From NCBI GenBank assembly GCA_035249305.1, contig DATFGQ010000064.1, forward strand, positions 1 to 64,000: a DNA stretch of 64,000 nt. Reading direction: 5' to 3'. Below the pieces are notes generated by a model that was given only the letters and a program-made list of their open reading frames with translations, was not told the origin of the DNA and made no database searches. Both the position numbers and the translations under genes were made by a program. This document shows positions 18,699 through 26,301 of the stretch, piece after piece (positions within the stretch are counted from its first letter, which is position 1; each line of letters starts with the position of its first letter). The stretch is from DASUNP01 sp035249305 (lineage in GTDB: Bacteria; Acidobacteriota; Blastocatellia; UBA7656).

Positions 18699-18824
18699 TG
18701 TAGGGGCAGCCCTTGTGGCTGCCCGGATCGTCCGTAAGGACGATGACGACATCGCGCTAACGCGCGATCCGGGCAGGGACAAGCCCGCGCCGCGCGAAGC
18801 GCATCATGCGCCACGGCCCCTACA
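18699..18824. repeat. MITE/REP-like palindromic element
   Basis: A 126-bp segment bounded by TGTAGGGGC and its inverse GCCCCTACA. Nested inverted parts include CTGCCCGGATCG facing CGATCCGGGCAG. It has no ORF, lies between two convergent genes and has the look of a dispersed palindromic repeat; no second full copy occurs in this window. Confidence 0.55.
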
Positions 18825-18846
18825 GGTGATTTGCTACAGCCGCGCT

Positions 18847-21090
18847 TTAGCGCCGGCCGCTTCGCGCGGGGCGACGGTCGCGGTTGCCTCGCGGGGGGCG
18901 CGGGCCTCGTTCTTCACGGTTGCCGCGGTCCTCGCGGTTGTCCCTGTCGTCCCGGTTAAAATCGGGCTGGCGGTCGCCTTCACCCTCTTCGCCCGTCTCG
19001 CCGCGCTCGTCGCGAAGGACGGCCTTGCGCGAAAGCCTTATCTTGCCCGACGGGTCGACGTTGATCACCTTCACCAATAGCTGCTGCCCTTCGTGAAGCT
19101 CGTCGCGCACGTCGCGCACGCGATAGTCGGCTATCTCAGAGACGTGCAACAGCCCGTCCGTGCCAGGCAGTATCTCGACGAACGCGCCGAAGTCGGCAAG
19201 CCGCTGGACGGTCCCAAGGTAGGTCTTGTTGACCTCCGGGACCGCGGTGATCTGCTCGATGGCTTGCTTGGCCTGCTCGGCCGCGGCGAGGTTGGCCGAA
19301 GCGATGTTGATGCGGCCCGAATCTTCCACGTCGATCTTTGCGCCGGTCTTCTCCACGAGGCCGCGAATGACCTTGCCGCCCGGCCCTATGACGTCGCGTA
19401 TCTTGTCGACGGGTATCTGTATGGTGAGTATGCGAGGCGCGTAGGGGCTGATCTCTTCGCGCGGCGCGGAGATTGCGGCCTCCATTTTGTCGAGTATGTA
19501 CAAGCGCCCGTCGCGCGCCTGCTGCAAAGCGTCGGCGAGGATCTGCGCGTTGATGCCCGTCACCTTGATGTCCATCTGAAGCGCGGTGATGCCTTCGCGC
19601 GTGCCCGTGACTTTGAAGTCCATGTCGCCGTAGTGATCTTCGGCGCCCGCGATGTCGGTCAGTATCGCGTACTTGTTGCCCTCCATCACCAGCCCCATCG
19701 CGACTCCTGCGACCGGCGCTTTCATCGGGACGCCCGCGTCCATCAGCGCGAGCGTGCCGCCGCATACCGACGCCATAGAGCTTGAGCCGTTCGATTCCGT
19801 GATGTCGCTGACGATGCGGATAATGTACGGCCACTCCTCGTCGCTCGGGAGCATAGGCTCAAGCGCGCGGCGGGCCAGCGCGCCGTGACCTATCTCTCGA
19901 CGGCCGGGCGAGCCCACGCGGCCCGTCTCGCCCACCGAGAAAGGCGGGAAGTTATAGGCGAGCAGGAAGCGGCGCTTGATCTCGCCCTTCTCCAGGTCGT
20001 CCATGTACTGTATGTCTTCGCTCGTCCCGAGAGTCGCGGTGACGATGGCCTGCGTCTCGCCGCGCGTAAAGAGCGCGGACCCGTGCGTGCGCGGCAGCCA
20101 CCCCACTTCGATCGAGATAGCGCGTATCTCGCTGAAGCGGCGGCCGTCCGGGCGGTGGCGGCGGTTGAGAATGTCTTCGCGGAAGATCTTCTCTTTGAGG
20201 TGGTCAAAGATCAAGGCCCCCATCTTTCGACGCTCGGCCTCTTCTTCGGGGTAGCTCGAAACCAATGTCTCTTTCAACTGATCGATGAGCGCATAGCTTT
20301 TGATCTTCCCGTGCTTGGCCGTGTCGAGCGCGTCGCGAAGGTCGTCGGAGAGGCGCGCTTCTATGTCGGCAAGCATCTCGGCGTCGAGCTCTTGTTTGAC
20401 AACCTCGCGCTTTGTGACGCCGAGCTTCTGGTAGATCTCCTTTTGCAGCCGGCAGAGCTTCTTGATCTCGTTGTGGCCGAACATCAGCGCTTCGACCATC
20501 ACCTCTTCCGAGACTACCTTCGCGCCGGCTTCGACCATCACGATGGCCTCTTCCGAGCCTGCGACTATGAGGTTGAGCTCCGAGGCGCGGGTCTGATCGT
20601 AAGTGGGATTGACGACGAAACGCTCTTCTATCAACCCTACGCGAACGCCCGCGATGGGCGTCTCGAACGGTATGTCGGACAGGTAGAGCGCGGCCGAAGC
20701 CCCCGTGATCGCGAGCACGTCGGAGTCGTGACTCTCGTCGGCCGACAGCACGAACGCGATCACCTGCGTGTCGCTGTTATACCCTTCCGTGAACAGGGGG
20801 CGGATGGGGCGGTCTATCAGACGCGAAGTGAGCGTCTCTTTTTCCGACGGGCGGCCTTCGCGGCGAAAGTAGTTGCCGGGTATGCGCCCGGCGGCGTACC
20901 CGTATTCGCGGTACTCGACGGTCAACGGGAAAAAGTTTATCCCCTCGCGCGGCACGGTGCCGGTGGCCGCGACAAGGACTACCGTATCTCCGTAACGGAC
21001 CAAGACGGCGCCGTCGGCCTGTTTAGCTATTTTTCCTGTCTCTATTGAAAACTCTATCCCTCCTAATTGGACGGACTCCTTTAACTCCAT
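18847..21090 (-). CDS. pnp: Polyribonucleotide nucleotidyltransferase (PNPase)
   Basis: About 747 residues: two RNase PH domains (FFPLTVEYREYGYAAGRIPG; second domain with RTHGSALFTRGETQA), then KH (IRDVIGPGGKVIRGLVEKTG) and S1 domains (GTVQRLADFGAFVEILPG). PNPase degrades RNA 3'-5' phosphorolytically. The start is set at ATG 21090 (MELKESV) because GGAGAAGGAGAAG lies just upstream; an upstream in-frame ATG at 21117 would place that Shine-Dalgarno inside the gene. The last 45 or so residues are an unusual Arg/Asp/Asn/Gly-rich tail (NREDRGNREERGPRPPRG) that could be an RNA-binding disordered extension. It follows rpsO, the classic arrangement. Confidence 0.96.
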   Translation of the reverse strand: MELKESVQLGGIEFSIETGKIAKQADGAVLVRYGDTVVLVAATGTVPREGINFFPLTVEYREYGYAAGRIPGNYFRREGRPSEKETLTSRLIDRPIRPLFTEGYNSDTQVIAFVLSADESHDSDVLAITGASAALYLSDIPFETPIAGVRVGLIEERFVVNPTYDQTRASELNLIVAGSEEAIVMVEAGAKVVSEEVMVEALMFGHNEIKKLCRLQKEIYQKLGVTKREVVKQELDAEMLADIEARLSDDLRDALDTAKHGKIKSYALIDQLKETLVSSYPEEEAERRKMGALIFDHLKEKIFREDILNRRHRPDGRRFSEIRAISIEVGWLPRTHGSALFTRGETQAIVTATLGTSEDIQYMDDLEKGEIKRRFLLAYNFPPFSVGETGRVGSPGRREIGHGALARRALEPMLPSDEEWPYIIRIVSDITESNGSSSMASVCGGTLALMDAGVPMKAPVAGVAMGLVMEGNKYAILTDIAGAEDHYGDMDFKVTGTREGITALQMDIKVTGINAQILADALQQARDGRLYILDKMEAAISAPREEISPYAPRILTIQIPVDKIRDVIGPGGKVIRGLVEKTGAKIDVEDSGRINIASANLAAAEQAKQAIEQITAVPEVNKTYLGTVQRLADFGAFVEILPGTDGLLHVSEIADYRVRDVRDELHEGQQLLVKVINVDPSGKIRLSRKAVLRDERGETGEEGEGDRQPDFNRDDRDNREDRGNREERGPRPPRGNRDRRPARSGRR

Positions 21091-21460
21091 AATCTTCTCC
21101 TTCTCCGCTGCGCGCATAATCGATATCGAGGGCTTCCCCTGGAGCCAGCCTTGCTCTTAGCGCGCGATCAATAGAATCGGGTGGCTGGCTTGCGGGCGGG
21201 CGCGAACCGTTAGTAATGCGATCGCGCTCGCTTAATGGCTCAAAAAACGAAGCCACGGTCGAGCGGTCCCGCCTGCCGGCGCGCTCCCGTGGCCATCTCT
21301 GCGATAGGTTTGTCTGAACTGTAAAGTGGCGCGCGAGACCTGGAATCACTTTTCGATAACCAGGGCCAGACTCGGAGCTGGCTACGCGCCAGAGAACCGA
21401 CAACTGGCCGGACCGCTTCACGCGGTTGTGCGCAGGCCCGGCCTTTGGCTGACTTGATCT
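21091..21460 (-). promoter_or_regulatory. Structured rpsO-pnp intercistronic region
   Basis: On the transcribed minus strand, GGCCGGGCC pairs with GGTCCGGCC (21406-21414/21435-21443) with an ACCGC/GCGGT hairpin inside. Further along, CCACGGGAGCG pairs with CGCTCGACCGTGG (21253-21292). No U-tract follows either stem, so they are not classical terminators. In enterobacteria this interval carries RNase III processing and pnp autoregulation sites; the same role here is only a suggestion. Confidence 0.45.
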
Positions 21461-21730
21461 CTATTTTCTTATACCCAGACGGCTGATGACTTCGCGGTAA
21501 CGGTCGGCGTCCTTACGTCGCAAGTAGTCAAGCAGGCGACGCCGCTGACTGACTAATTTCAGCAGGCCACGCCTCGAATGATTGTCCTTCGCGTGAGTCT
21601 TAAAATGCTCCGTGAGGCTGTTGATGCGCCGCGTAAGCAAGGCCACCTGCACCTCAGGCGAGCCGGTGTCGGTCGTGTGAGTTTTGTACTGCCCGATTAT
21701 CTCGGTCTTAGCTTCCTTAGCTAAAGCCAC
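21461..21730 (-). CDS. rpsO: 30S ribosomal protein S15
   Basis: 89 residues, the standard S15 length, with the family pattern DTGSPEVQVALLTRRINSLT and HSRRGLLKLVSQRRRLLDYL. S15 binds the central domain of 16S rRNA early in 30S assembly. The start codon is GTG (21730), preceded by GAGGAG about 10 nt upstream. It sits upstream of pnp, as in most bacteria. A possible promoter (TTTACA, 17 bp, TTAAGT) lies some 50-90 nt upstream on the minus strand. Confidence 0.97.
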   Translation of the reverse strand: MALAKEAKTEIIGQYKTHTTDTGSPEVQVALLTRRINSLTEHFKTHAKDNHSRRGLLKLVSQRRRLLDYLRRKDADRYREVISRLGIRK

Positions 21731-21820
21731 TGTTGGTAGTCTCCTCTAACCAAAATCTTCGTTCTCGTTGAACCTACAAAACTTAACACACGGTCCGGCG
21801 AACTGTAAAGACCATCTCGG

Positions 21821-23176
21821 CTACCTCTGGTGGCCCGACGAGCCGCTGCCTTCGGAGTAAAACTGGCGTATCTCTTCTTCCGAGCGCAGGACTCTATTAG
21901 GTCCCGCGGTCACGACGACCGTGTCGGGCCGTTGCGACTTCAACCGCCTCTCGCGCTCAAGGGCTGCGCCGTGCGCGCCTGCCCGCCCGCCCTGGCTGAG
22001 GTAATCGAGCCCCAACTGTAATTTCGCGTAGGCTTCGGCCAGCTCATGAAAAATGATATGGCCGTCGGGCACAAAGCGGGTCGCGCGCAGGTTATACCAG
22101 CGGGCCACGGGGTTTATCGCCACCAGAGAATCGAACCCGTCGGGCGGGCGCTCCTGGTCCAGCTTGAGGCCGTGACGGCGGTAGGGGTTAATGCGACTGT
22201 CGAAATTATTATCGAGATTCAGACCGCCGGCGACCGTCACCTGGCCGCCGAACGTGGGCGCCTCACGCCCTATATGAAGGCGGTAACGGTGCGAGCCTTC
22301 GGTCAACTGCACGAGCAGCAACAGCCCCTCGTTCGACATTATGTAATCGAGCATCACGAGCGGGGCCGAGCTAGGACTGACCCTGTTTATCCCCGCGACT
22401 TCCGCCAGCAAGGAGATGTTCAATTGCACACGGCCGTCGCTCGCGACGCTGAAGATCTCAGGTCTCTCTATGCCGAGAATCCACGCGAGCCGTGCGAGCG
22501 CCTCGGCGCGGTCGCCCGTGATCCACAGCCCTCCCCGCTTGCGCGCAGACGAGTCGGCGACGATCGACCTGAAGGCCAGCCCCACGGGGTCGTCTCTAGG
22601 TATGAGCGCCGTGTCAAACGAAGGCGCGACTTCGGCCAGCTCCGCCTCTTCCATAAAGGGCAGTGATTCGCCATCGAGCCCGGCCGCCTGCGCGACTGCG
22701 TTCAGCGCCAACAGAACCTCGGCCCGATCAAATTCCGGGGCTTTCGCAAGATCGGAAGCGATGATCGGGCGGCTGGCGTACTTAACCGTGTACCGCTTTG
22801 GGCGGGCGACGCTCCGCGGCCGCGAGGGCGAGTTTATCTCTCCGGAAGTCCTGACGAAGAACTCCTTGATCACGCCGCGCGCCAGCAGGCTCGCGCCATA
22901 ACCGCAGGCGTCGGAAGAGGTCACGAAAGAGCCGACGAAGACGCGTATCCATTTGCCTCGCCCACCGAGGGCGACCGTACCCCAGGTGACCAGCTCTCCG
23001 GCGCGCGACAACTCGTCCATCAATCGGTCAGCCGACCCTCTCTCGGTTTCCGGGAATGCGGCCACCTGCAAGGTGTAGCTCGGTATCTGGTCAGCGTTTT
23101 GCGCTATGGCCGGTTGGAATAATGATAATGATAATGACGCCAGTAATGCTGCGGATAGAAAATGCTTTGAGCGCAT
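21821..23176 (-). CDS. Exported SPOR-like protein of unknown function
   Basis: About 451 residues from the ATG at 23176, chosen because it begins a clear signal peptide (MRSKHFLSAALLASLSLSLF, then QPAIAQ). Residues about 30-105 (YTLQVAAFPETERGSADRLM ... WIRVFVGSF) resemble a SPOR domain, which binds denuded septal peptidoglycan. The rest shows no family I can name; HELAEAYAKLQLGLDYL near the C-terminus resembles a metalloprotease-like or helical motif but is not convincing. The longer ORF upstream to 23302 would run through a hairpin leader and is rejected. A strong promoter lies at 23348-23376. Confidence 0.6.
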   Translation of the reverse strand: MRSKHFLSAALLASLSLSLFQPAIAQNADQIPSYTLQVAAFPETERGSADRLMDELSRAGELVTWGTVALGGRGKWIRVFVGSFVTSSDACGYGASLLARGVIKEFFVRTSGEINSPSRPRSVARPKRYTVKYASRPIIASDLAKAPEFDRAEVLLALNAVAQAAGLDGESLPFMEEAELAEVAPSFDTALIPRDDPVGLAFRSIVADSSARKRGGLWITGDRAEALARLAWILGIERPEIFSVASDGRVQLNISLLAEVAGINRVSPSSAPLVMLDYIMSNEGLLLLVQLTEGSHRYRLHIGREAPTFGGQVTVAGGLNLDNNFDSRINPYRRHGLKLDQERPPDGFDSLVAINPVARWYNLRATRFVPDGHIIFHELAEAYAKLQLGLDYLSQGGRAGAHGAALERERRLKSQRPDTVVVTAGPNRVLRSEEEIRQFYSEGSGSSGHQR

Positions 23177-23293
23177 CGGACCCCCAGATGGTTCGTAAAG
23201 CGTCCGTTCGGGGAGCTGCCTGTCAGGCGGCAGAAGAGCGACAGATGTTTCTAGCGTCCGGTGGGGGGATATACCGTTATGAGGACAGGTCGT

Positions 23294-23376
23294 AAAAACC
23301 AAACGACCGCACTGCCTTGAGGGCTAAGCGGTCGCGTCACGACTATTATGTTAAGTGACCCAACACCGCATGTCAA
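23294..23376 (-). promoter_or_regulatory. Sigma-70 promoter followed by terminator-like leader hairpin
   Basis: TTGACA (23371-23376, minus), a 17-bp spacer and TAACAT (23348-23353). Within the first 50 nt of the transcript is a stem CGACCGC/GCGGTCG (23304-23310 with 23328-23334), whose loop holds a further GCC/GGC stem, followed by GTTTGGTTTTT. This looks like an attenuator or the 3' end of a tiny RNA ahead of the SPOR-like gene. Confidence 0.65.
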
Positions 23377-23447
23377 CATTTTATCTTCGCGCCGGCGGCC
23401 TTCAGGCCCTAGAAATAAGTATTTGTATTCGCGAGGTCAATAATGTA

Positions 23448-23563
23448 GACTTGGGCCGTGTAGAGCCCCTGTGCTTGCTTCCTTAATAGCGGATGCAAAG
23501 CAGGGGTCTTTGTCTTATGAGAGCTGATCTGTATGCCAGCCGAGGCTCATAAGGCCGGAGCGC
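23448..23563 (+). ncRNA. Structured leader upstream of the PD-(D/E)XK-like gene
   Basis: Plus-strand hairpins: GGGC/GCCC (about 23453-23468), CCCCTG/CAGGGG extended by GCTTGC/GCAAAGC (23466-23506), and a perfect 8-bp CTTATGAG/CTCATAAG stem (23514-23521 with 23546-23553). The second stem is followed by TCTTTGTCTT, weakly terminator-like. The last helix ends 12 nt before the GGAGG ribosome-binding site. No known family was recognised; it may be a cis-regulatory leader. Confidence 0.35.
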
Positions 23564-23575
23564 TTGGAGGTCCCC

Positions 23576-24244
23576 ATGTATTGGTTGCGCTTCGTGCGGG
23601 CAGGACTTGGGTTCGGTTCGAGCAAGAGGGCTTCTATGACGGTAAAGTACTCCGACGGGCGACCCGACGAGGTCCGCCGCCTGAGTGTGAGTGATACTGC
23701 CGAGGTTACTATCCAGATCGAAGAGCGGGACGGGCAGCAGTTCATCGTGATAAGAGAGCAGCCCGCCTCTGACGCCGCCGCTTCCCAAACGGCCACTTCT
23801 CAACACAGCGTAGAGATTCCGGCCGCCTTGTTGCCGGAGCTCAAGCGCGCCGTCACCGCGCTGGAACAGAACATCGCCGAAGACCCCGCGCAGCCGGAGA
23901 CGACCGACCGCCGCTTCGCGCATGCCTCGGAAGAGGAGTTCGCGCGCATACTCGATTTTTACCACATAGCCTGGCAGTACGAGCCGCGCGCGTTCGCCAT
24001 CGAGTGGGACGCCGACGGCAACGTGACCAAGAGCTTCACGCCCGATTTCTACCTGCCCGAACATGACCTCTACATAGAGCTCACAACTCTCAAGCAGGCT
24101 CTCGTGACGAAGAAGAACCGCAAAGTGAGGCTGCTGCGCGAGCTCTACCCGGACGTGAATATTAAAGTGCTTTACGCCGCGGACTACCGTAAGCTGGTCG
24201 AAAAATTCGCGGCCTCCGGCACCTGGCAGGAGGGGCAGCCATAA
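23576..24244 (+). CDS. PD-(D/E)XK-like nuclease-fold protein upstream of hpt
   Basis: 222 residues from ATG 23576, chosen because GGAGG sits 5 nt upstream (the TTG at 23564 would precede it; ATG 23636 is an alternative). The N-terminal half is beta-rich and charged. The C-terminal 90 residues (FARILDFYHIAWQYEPRAF, then TPDFYLPEHDLYIELTTLK and ELYPDVNIKVLYAADYRKL) match restriction-endonuclease-like domains. The order Glu, PDF, IEL is kept, but the usual ExK lysine is Thr, with a Lys two residues later. It may be a nuclease or a non-catalytic nucleic-acid-binding relative. It lies in the same orientation as hpt, separated by an antisense-oriented RNA gene. Confidence 0.55.
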   Translation: MYWLRFVRAGLGFGSSKRASMTVKYSDGRPDEVRRLSVSDTAEVTIQIEERDGQQFIVIREQPASDAAASQTATSQHSVEIPAALLPELKRAVTALEQNIAEDPAQPETTDRRFAHASEEEFARILDFYHIAWQYEPRAFAIEWDADGNVTKSFTPDFYLPEHDLYIELTTLKQALVTKKNRKVRLLRELYPDVNIKVLYAADYRKLVEKFAASGTWQEGQP

Positions 24245-24268
24245 GGCGGGCCAAAAAAGATTGGGTGC

Positions 24269-24517
24269 AAAAATAGCGATCCCGAGTGATTACAATGTCC
24301 ATCTCCAAGCCCTTGATGAAAATGTTCGAAACCCTTACGGGTCCCGATCCGCCGAAGCCCAAAGGACCTCGGCGTCTGAAACTCTTTCGAGTCTCAGCCA
24401 CCACATAAAAGTTTCACGTCTTAGGTCAGTCTCCCTTGCGGGACACCGACTTAAACATGAACTTGGAGATTTCAACTGAACCTCTCGGGATCGAACCCGG
24501 TTGTTGCCAACCGAGCG
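24269..24517 (-). ncRNA. Candidate multi-helix structured RNA, family not recognised
   Basis: About 249 nt, driven by the promoter at 24524-24551. A 5' hairpin CGGTTG-GCAA-CAACCG is followed by closing helix P1 (CGATCCCGAG at 24493-24484 with CTCGGGATCG at 24286-24277, 10 bp) and helix P2 (ATCTCCAAG 24470-24462 with CTTGGAGAT 24309-24301, 9 bp; coordinates fall because it is the minus strand). Inside are hairpins at 24425-24450 (loop GCAA), 24377-24396 (loop GAAA), 24351-24373 and 24326-24347 (loop GTAA). Several stems contain G-U pairs that become A-C mismatches on the plus strand, so the minus strand is the functional one. P1 is followed by CTATTTTT. RNase P, tmRNA, SRP and 6S signatures were looked for and not seen. 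Confidence 0.6.
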
Positions 24518-24523
24518 TGCGAG

Positions 24524-24551
24524 ATATTAACACAGGAAAACTTTTTGTCAA
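24524..24551 (-). promoter_or_regulatory. Sigma-70 promoter of the structured RNA
   Basis: TTGACA (24546-24551), a 16-bp A/T-rich spacer and TAATAT (24524-24529) on the minus strand, placing the start near 24517, just before the first hairpin. It lies about 45 bp from the hpt start codon and points away from it. Confidence 0.7.
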
Positions 24552-24594
24552 CGAAAAAATGCGCCCATGACAGAAAAACTTCATTAAAATTTTC

Positions 24595-25134
24595 ATGATG
24601 AGTGACACAGAGATCGTAAAAGTGCTAATACCCCAGAACAGGCTCCAGGAGCGGGTTTCAGAGCTTGGCCTCGAAATATCCCAAGCCTATGAGCAGAAAG
24701 ACCTTGCCGTAGTGGCGATACTGAAAGGGTCATTCATATTCGCCGCCGACCTGCTTCGCGCCTTGACCGTAATGCCCACGATAGACTTCATGGCGATCTC
24801 AAGTTACGGGGTCGAGCCGGGCTCGGGAGTCGTCCGAATCACCAAAGATTTGGAAGAGAACATCGCAGGCCGCCACGTCGTCTTGATCGAAGACATCATC
24901 GACACGGGGCTGACGGCCAACTACCTGCTGCGCGTGCTCCGCCAGCGCAGCCCCGCGAGCTTGGAGATATGCGCCCTGCTCGACAAGTCCGCCCGCCGCA
25001 TCATAGACCTGCCGGTCGCCTACAGCGGGTTCGACATCCCCGATCACTTCGTAGTCGGCTACGGGATGGACTACCAGCAGCGTTACCGCAACCTCCCCTA
25101 CATCGCTACACTAAAAAGAAGTTCTGAGTGCTGA
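24595..25134 (+). CDS. hpt: Hypoxanthine phosphoribosyltransferase
   Basis: 179 residues with the PRPP-binding signature VVLIEDIIDTGLT (about 95-107), the flexible-loop region ISSYGVEPGSG and the C-terminal FVVGYGMDY motif. It salvages hypoxanthine and guanine to IMP/GMP in the cytosol. No Shine-Dalgarno is visible; a TAAAAT box ends only 4 nt before the ATG, so initiation may be near-leaderless from 24595 or 24598. The last residues (RSSEC) and the stop codon are encoded by the first arm of the heptad palindrome at 25129-25193. Confidence 0.93.
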   Translation: MMSDTEIVKVLIPQNRLQERVSELGLEISQAYEQKDLAVVAILKGSFIFAADLLRALTVMPTIDFMAISSYGVEPGSGVVRITKDLEENIAGRHVVLIEDIIDTGLTANYLLRVLRQRSPASLEICALLDKSARRIIDLPVAYSGFDIPDHFVVGYGMDYQQRYRNLPYIATLKRSSEC

Positions 25135-25193
25135 GTGCTGAGTGCTGAGTGAAAGACAATTACTCAGGACTCAGCACTCAGCACTCAGAACTT
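25129..25193. repeat. Heptad palindrome (GTGCTGA unit)
   Basis: Three to four tandem copies of a 7-nt unit (CTGAGTG) face their inverse (CACTCAG) across a 16-nt loop; the outer ends AAGTTCTGAG and CTCAGAACTT also pair. Both convergent genes, hpt and modC, take their TGA stop from TTCTGAG in the arms. Probably also a bidirectional terminator. Confidence 0.85.
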
Positions 25194-26294
25194 ATCTAAC
25201 AGGTAGCAGGCGTGAGTCTTGATCGCGAGCCAGACCGACTGACCGCTTTCAAGGCCCAGGTCGCGGACGGACTGTCGAGTGACCTTCACGCGCCAGCTCA
25301 CTCCGCTCCGGACAAGCACGATTGCGCCGCCCGCTTTATCTTCGATCCCGGCCACCTCACCGCGCAGGATGTTGCGCGCAGACGTGGAGCGAGGCTCGTC
25401 CAAAGCCAGCAGGATGTCGCCCGAAGGGACCGCTATGCTCACCCGCTCGCCTTCCGCCTCATTGCCGAAAGGCACGTCGAGCAGGCACGAGCCGTTCGGA
25501 TCGGTTATCTCGACGGTCATCATTCCTCCGGCTTCGCTCTTGCTCACGACGCGGCCGGAGAAGATGTTCTCGACGCCCGTCAGCCGCGCTACGCTTGACC
25601 GCACGGGCGAGCCGAATACCTTGACGGGCTCCCCGCTACCCACAACGCGGCCCGCCTCGTAGACGATGACGCGCTCGCCGATCGCTATTGCCTCTTCGCG
25701 GCTGTGCGTGACGTAGATGATAGGCAAGAGCAGCTCGCGATTGATAGCCTTGAGGTCGGCGATGATGCCGAGCTTCGTGGCTTCGTCTATCGCCGAAAGC
25801 GGCTCGTCGAGCAGCAGTATCCGCGGCCGATACGTTAACGCGCGGGCGAGCGCGACGCGCTGCGCCTCGCCGCCCGATATGTCTCGCGGCTTGCGGCCGG
25901 CCGTGTGTTCGATGCGCAGCGCGGCCATCATCTTGAGCGCGCGGTCGCGCCGCTCGCCGCGAGCCGTGTTCGCCATGCCGAACTCTACATTGGCGAGCGC
26001 GGTCTTGTGCGGGAACAGCGCGAGGTTTTGAAACAGGTAGCCGACCCGGCGCTGGCGAATGGGGATGTCTATACGCTTTTCGGAATCGAATAAGACCTGA
26101 TCGTCGATGCTGATATTTCCATGATCCGGGCGTGTGATGCCCGCAATCGATTTTAACGTCGTCGTCTTGCCGGAGCCTGAAGCGCCGAAGAGTATGGTCA
26201 CGCCCGCGGGAGCCTCGAACGCCACGTCGAGCGTGAACCCGGCTTGCGCCGACTCGCCCGCGCCTACTCGCTTTGTGATCCTAACCGAAAGCAT
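25185..26294 (-). CDS. modC: Molybdate ABC transporter ATP-binding protein
   Basis: 369 residues: Walker A GASGSGKTT (about 37-45), Q-loop YLFQNLALFPH, signature ISGGEAQR, Walker B ILLLDEPLSAID, switch His in YVTHSREEA, then C-terminal TOBE/MOP-like domains (about 230-365) that bind molybdate in ModC proteins. It energises oxyanion import through ModB. It starts 7 bp after the modB stop. No modA lies in the window, so the binding protein is encoded elsewhere; tungstate or sulfate specificity cannot be excluded. The stop lies inside the heptad palindrome. Confidence 0.88.
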   Translation of the reverse strand: MLSVRITKRVGAGESAQAGFTLDVAFEAPAGVTILFGASGSGKTTTLKSIAGITRPDHGNISIDDQVLFDSEKRIDIPIRQRRVGYLFQNLALFPHKTALANVEFGMANTARGERRDRALKMMAALRIEHTAGRKPRDISGGEAQRVALARALTYRPRILLLDEPLSAIDEATKLGIIADLKAINRELLLPIIYVTHSREEAIAIGERVIVYEAGRVVGSGEPVKVFGSPVRSSVARLTGVENIFSGRVVSKSEAGGMMTVEITDPNGSCLLDVPFGNEAEGERVSIAVPSGDILLALDEPRSTSARNILRGEVAGIEDKAGGAIVLVRSGVSWRVKVTRQSVRDLGLESGQSVWLAIKTHACYLLDKF

Positions 26295-26301
26295 CGAGCC
26301 T

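Noticed and set aside
19885..21048. 387-residue plus-strand open frame
   Set aside because: Antisense to pnp; composition typical of a mirror frame.
24484..24513. tRNA-like T-loop (GGTTCGATCCC on the minus strand)
   Set aside because: The T-stem does not close, there is no acceptor stem or CCA, and the same bases pair in the 10-bp closing helix of the structured RNA.
24269..24517. Assignment of the structured RNA to 6S, RNase P, tmRNA or SRP RNA
   Set aside because: The branched layout and missing family-specific conserved stretches do not fit any of these by eye.
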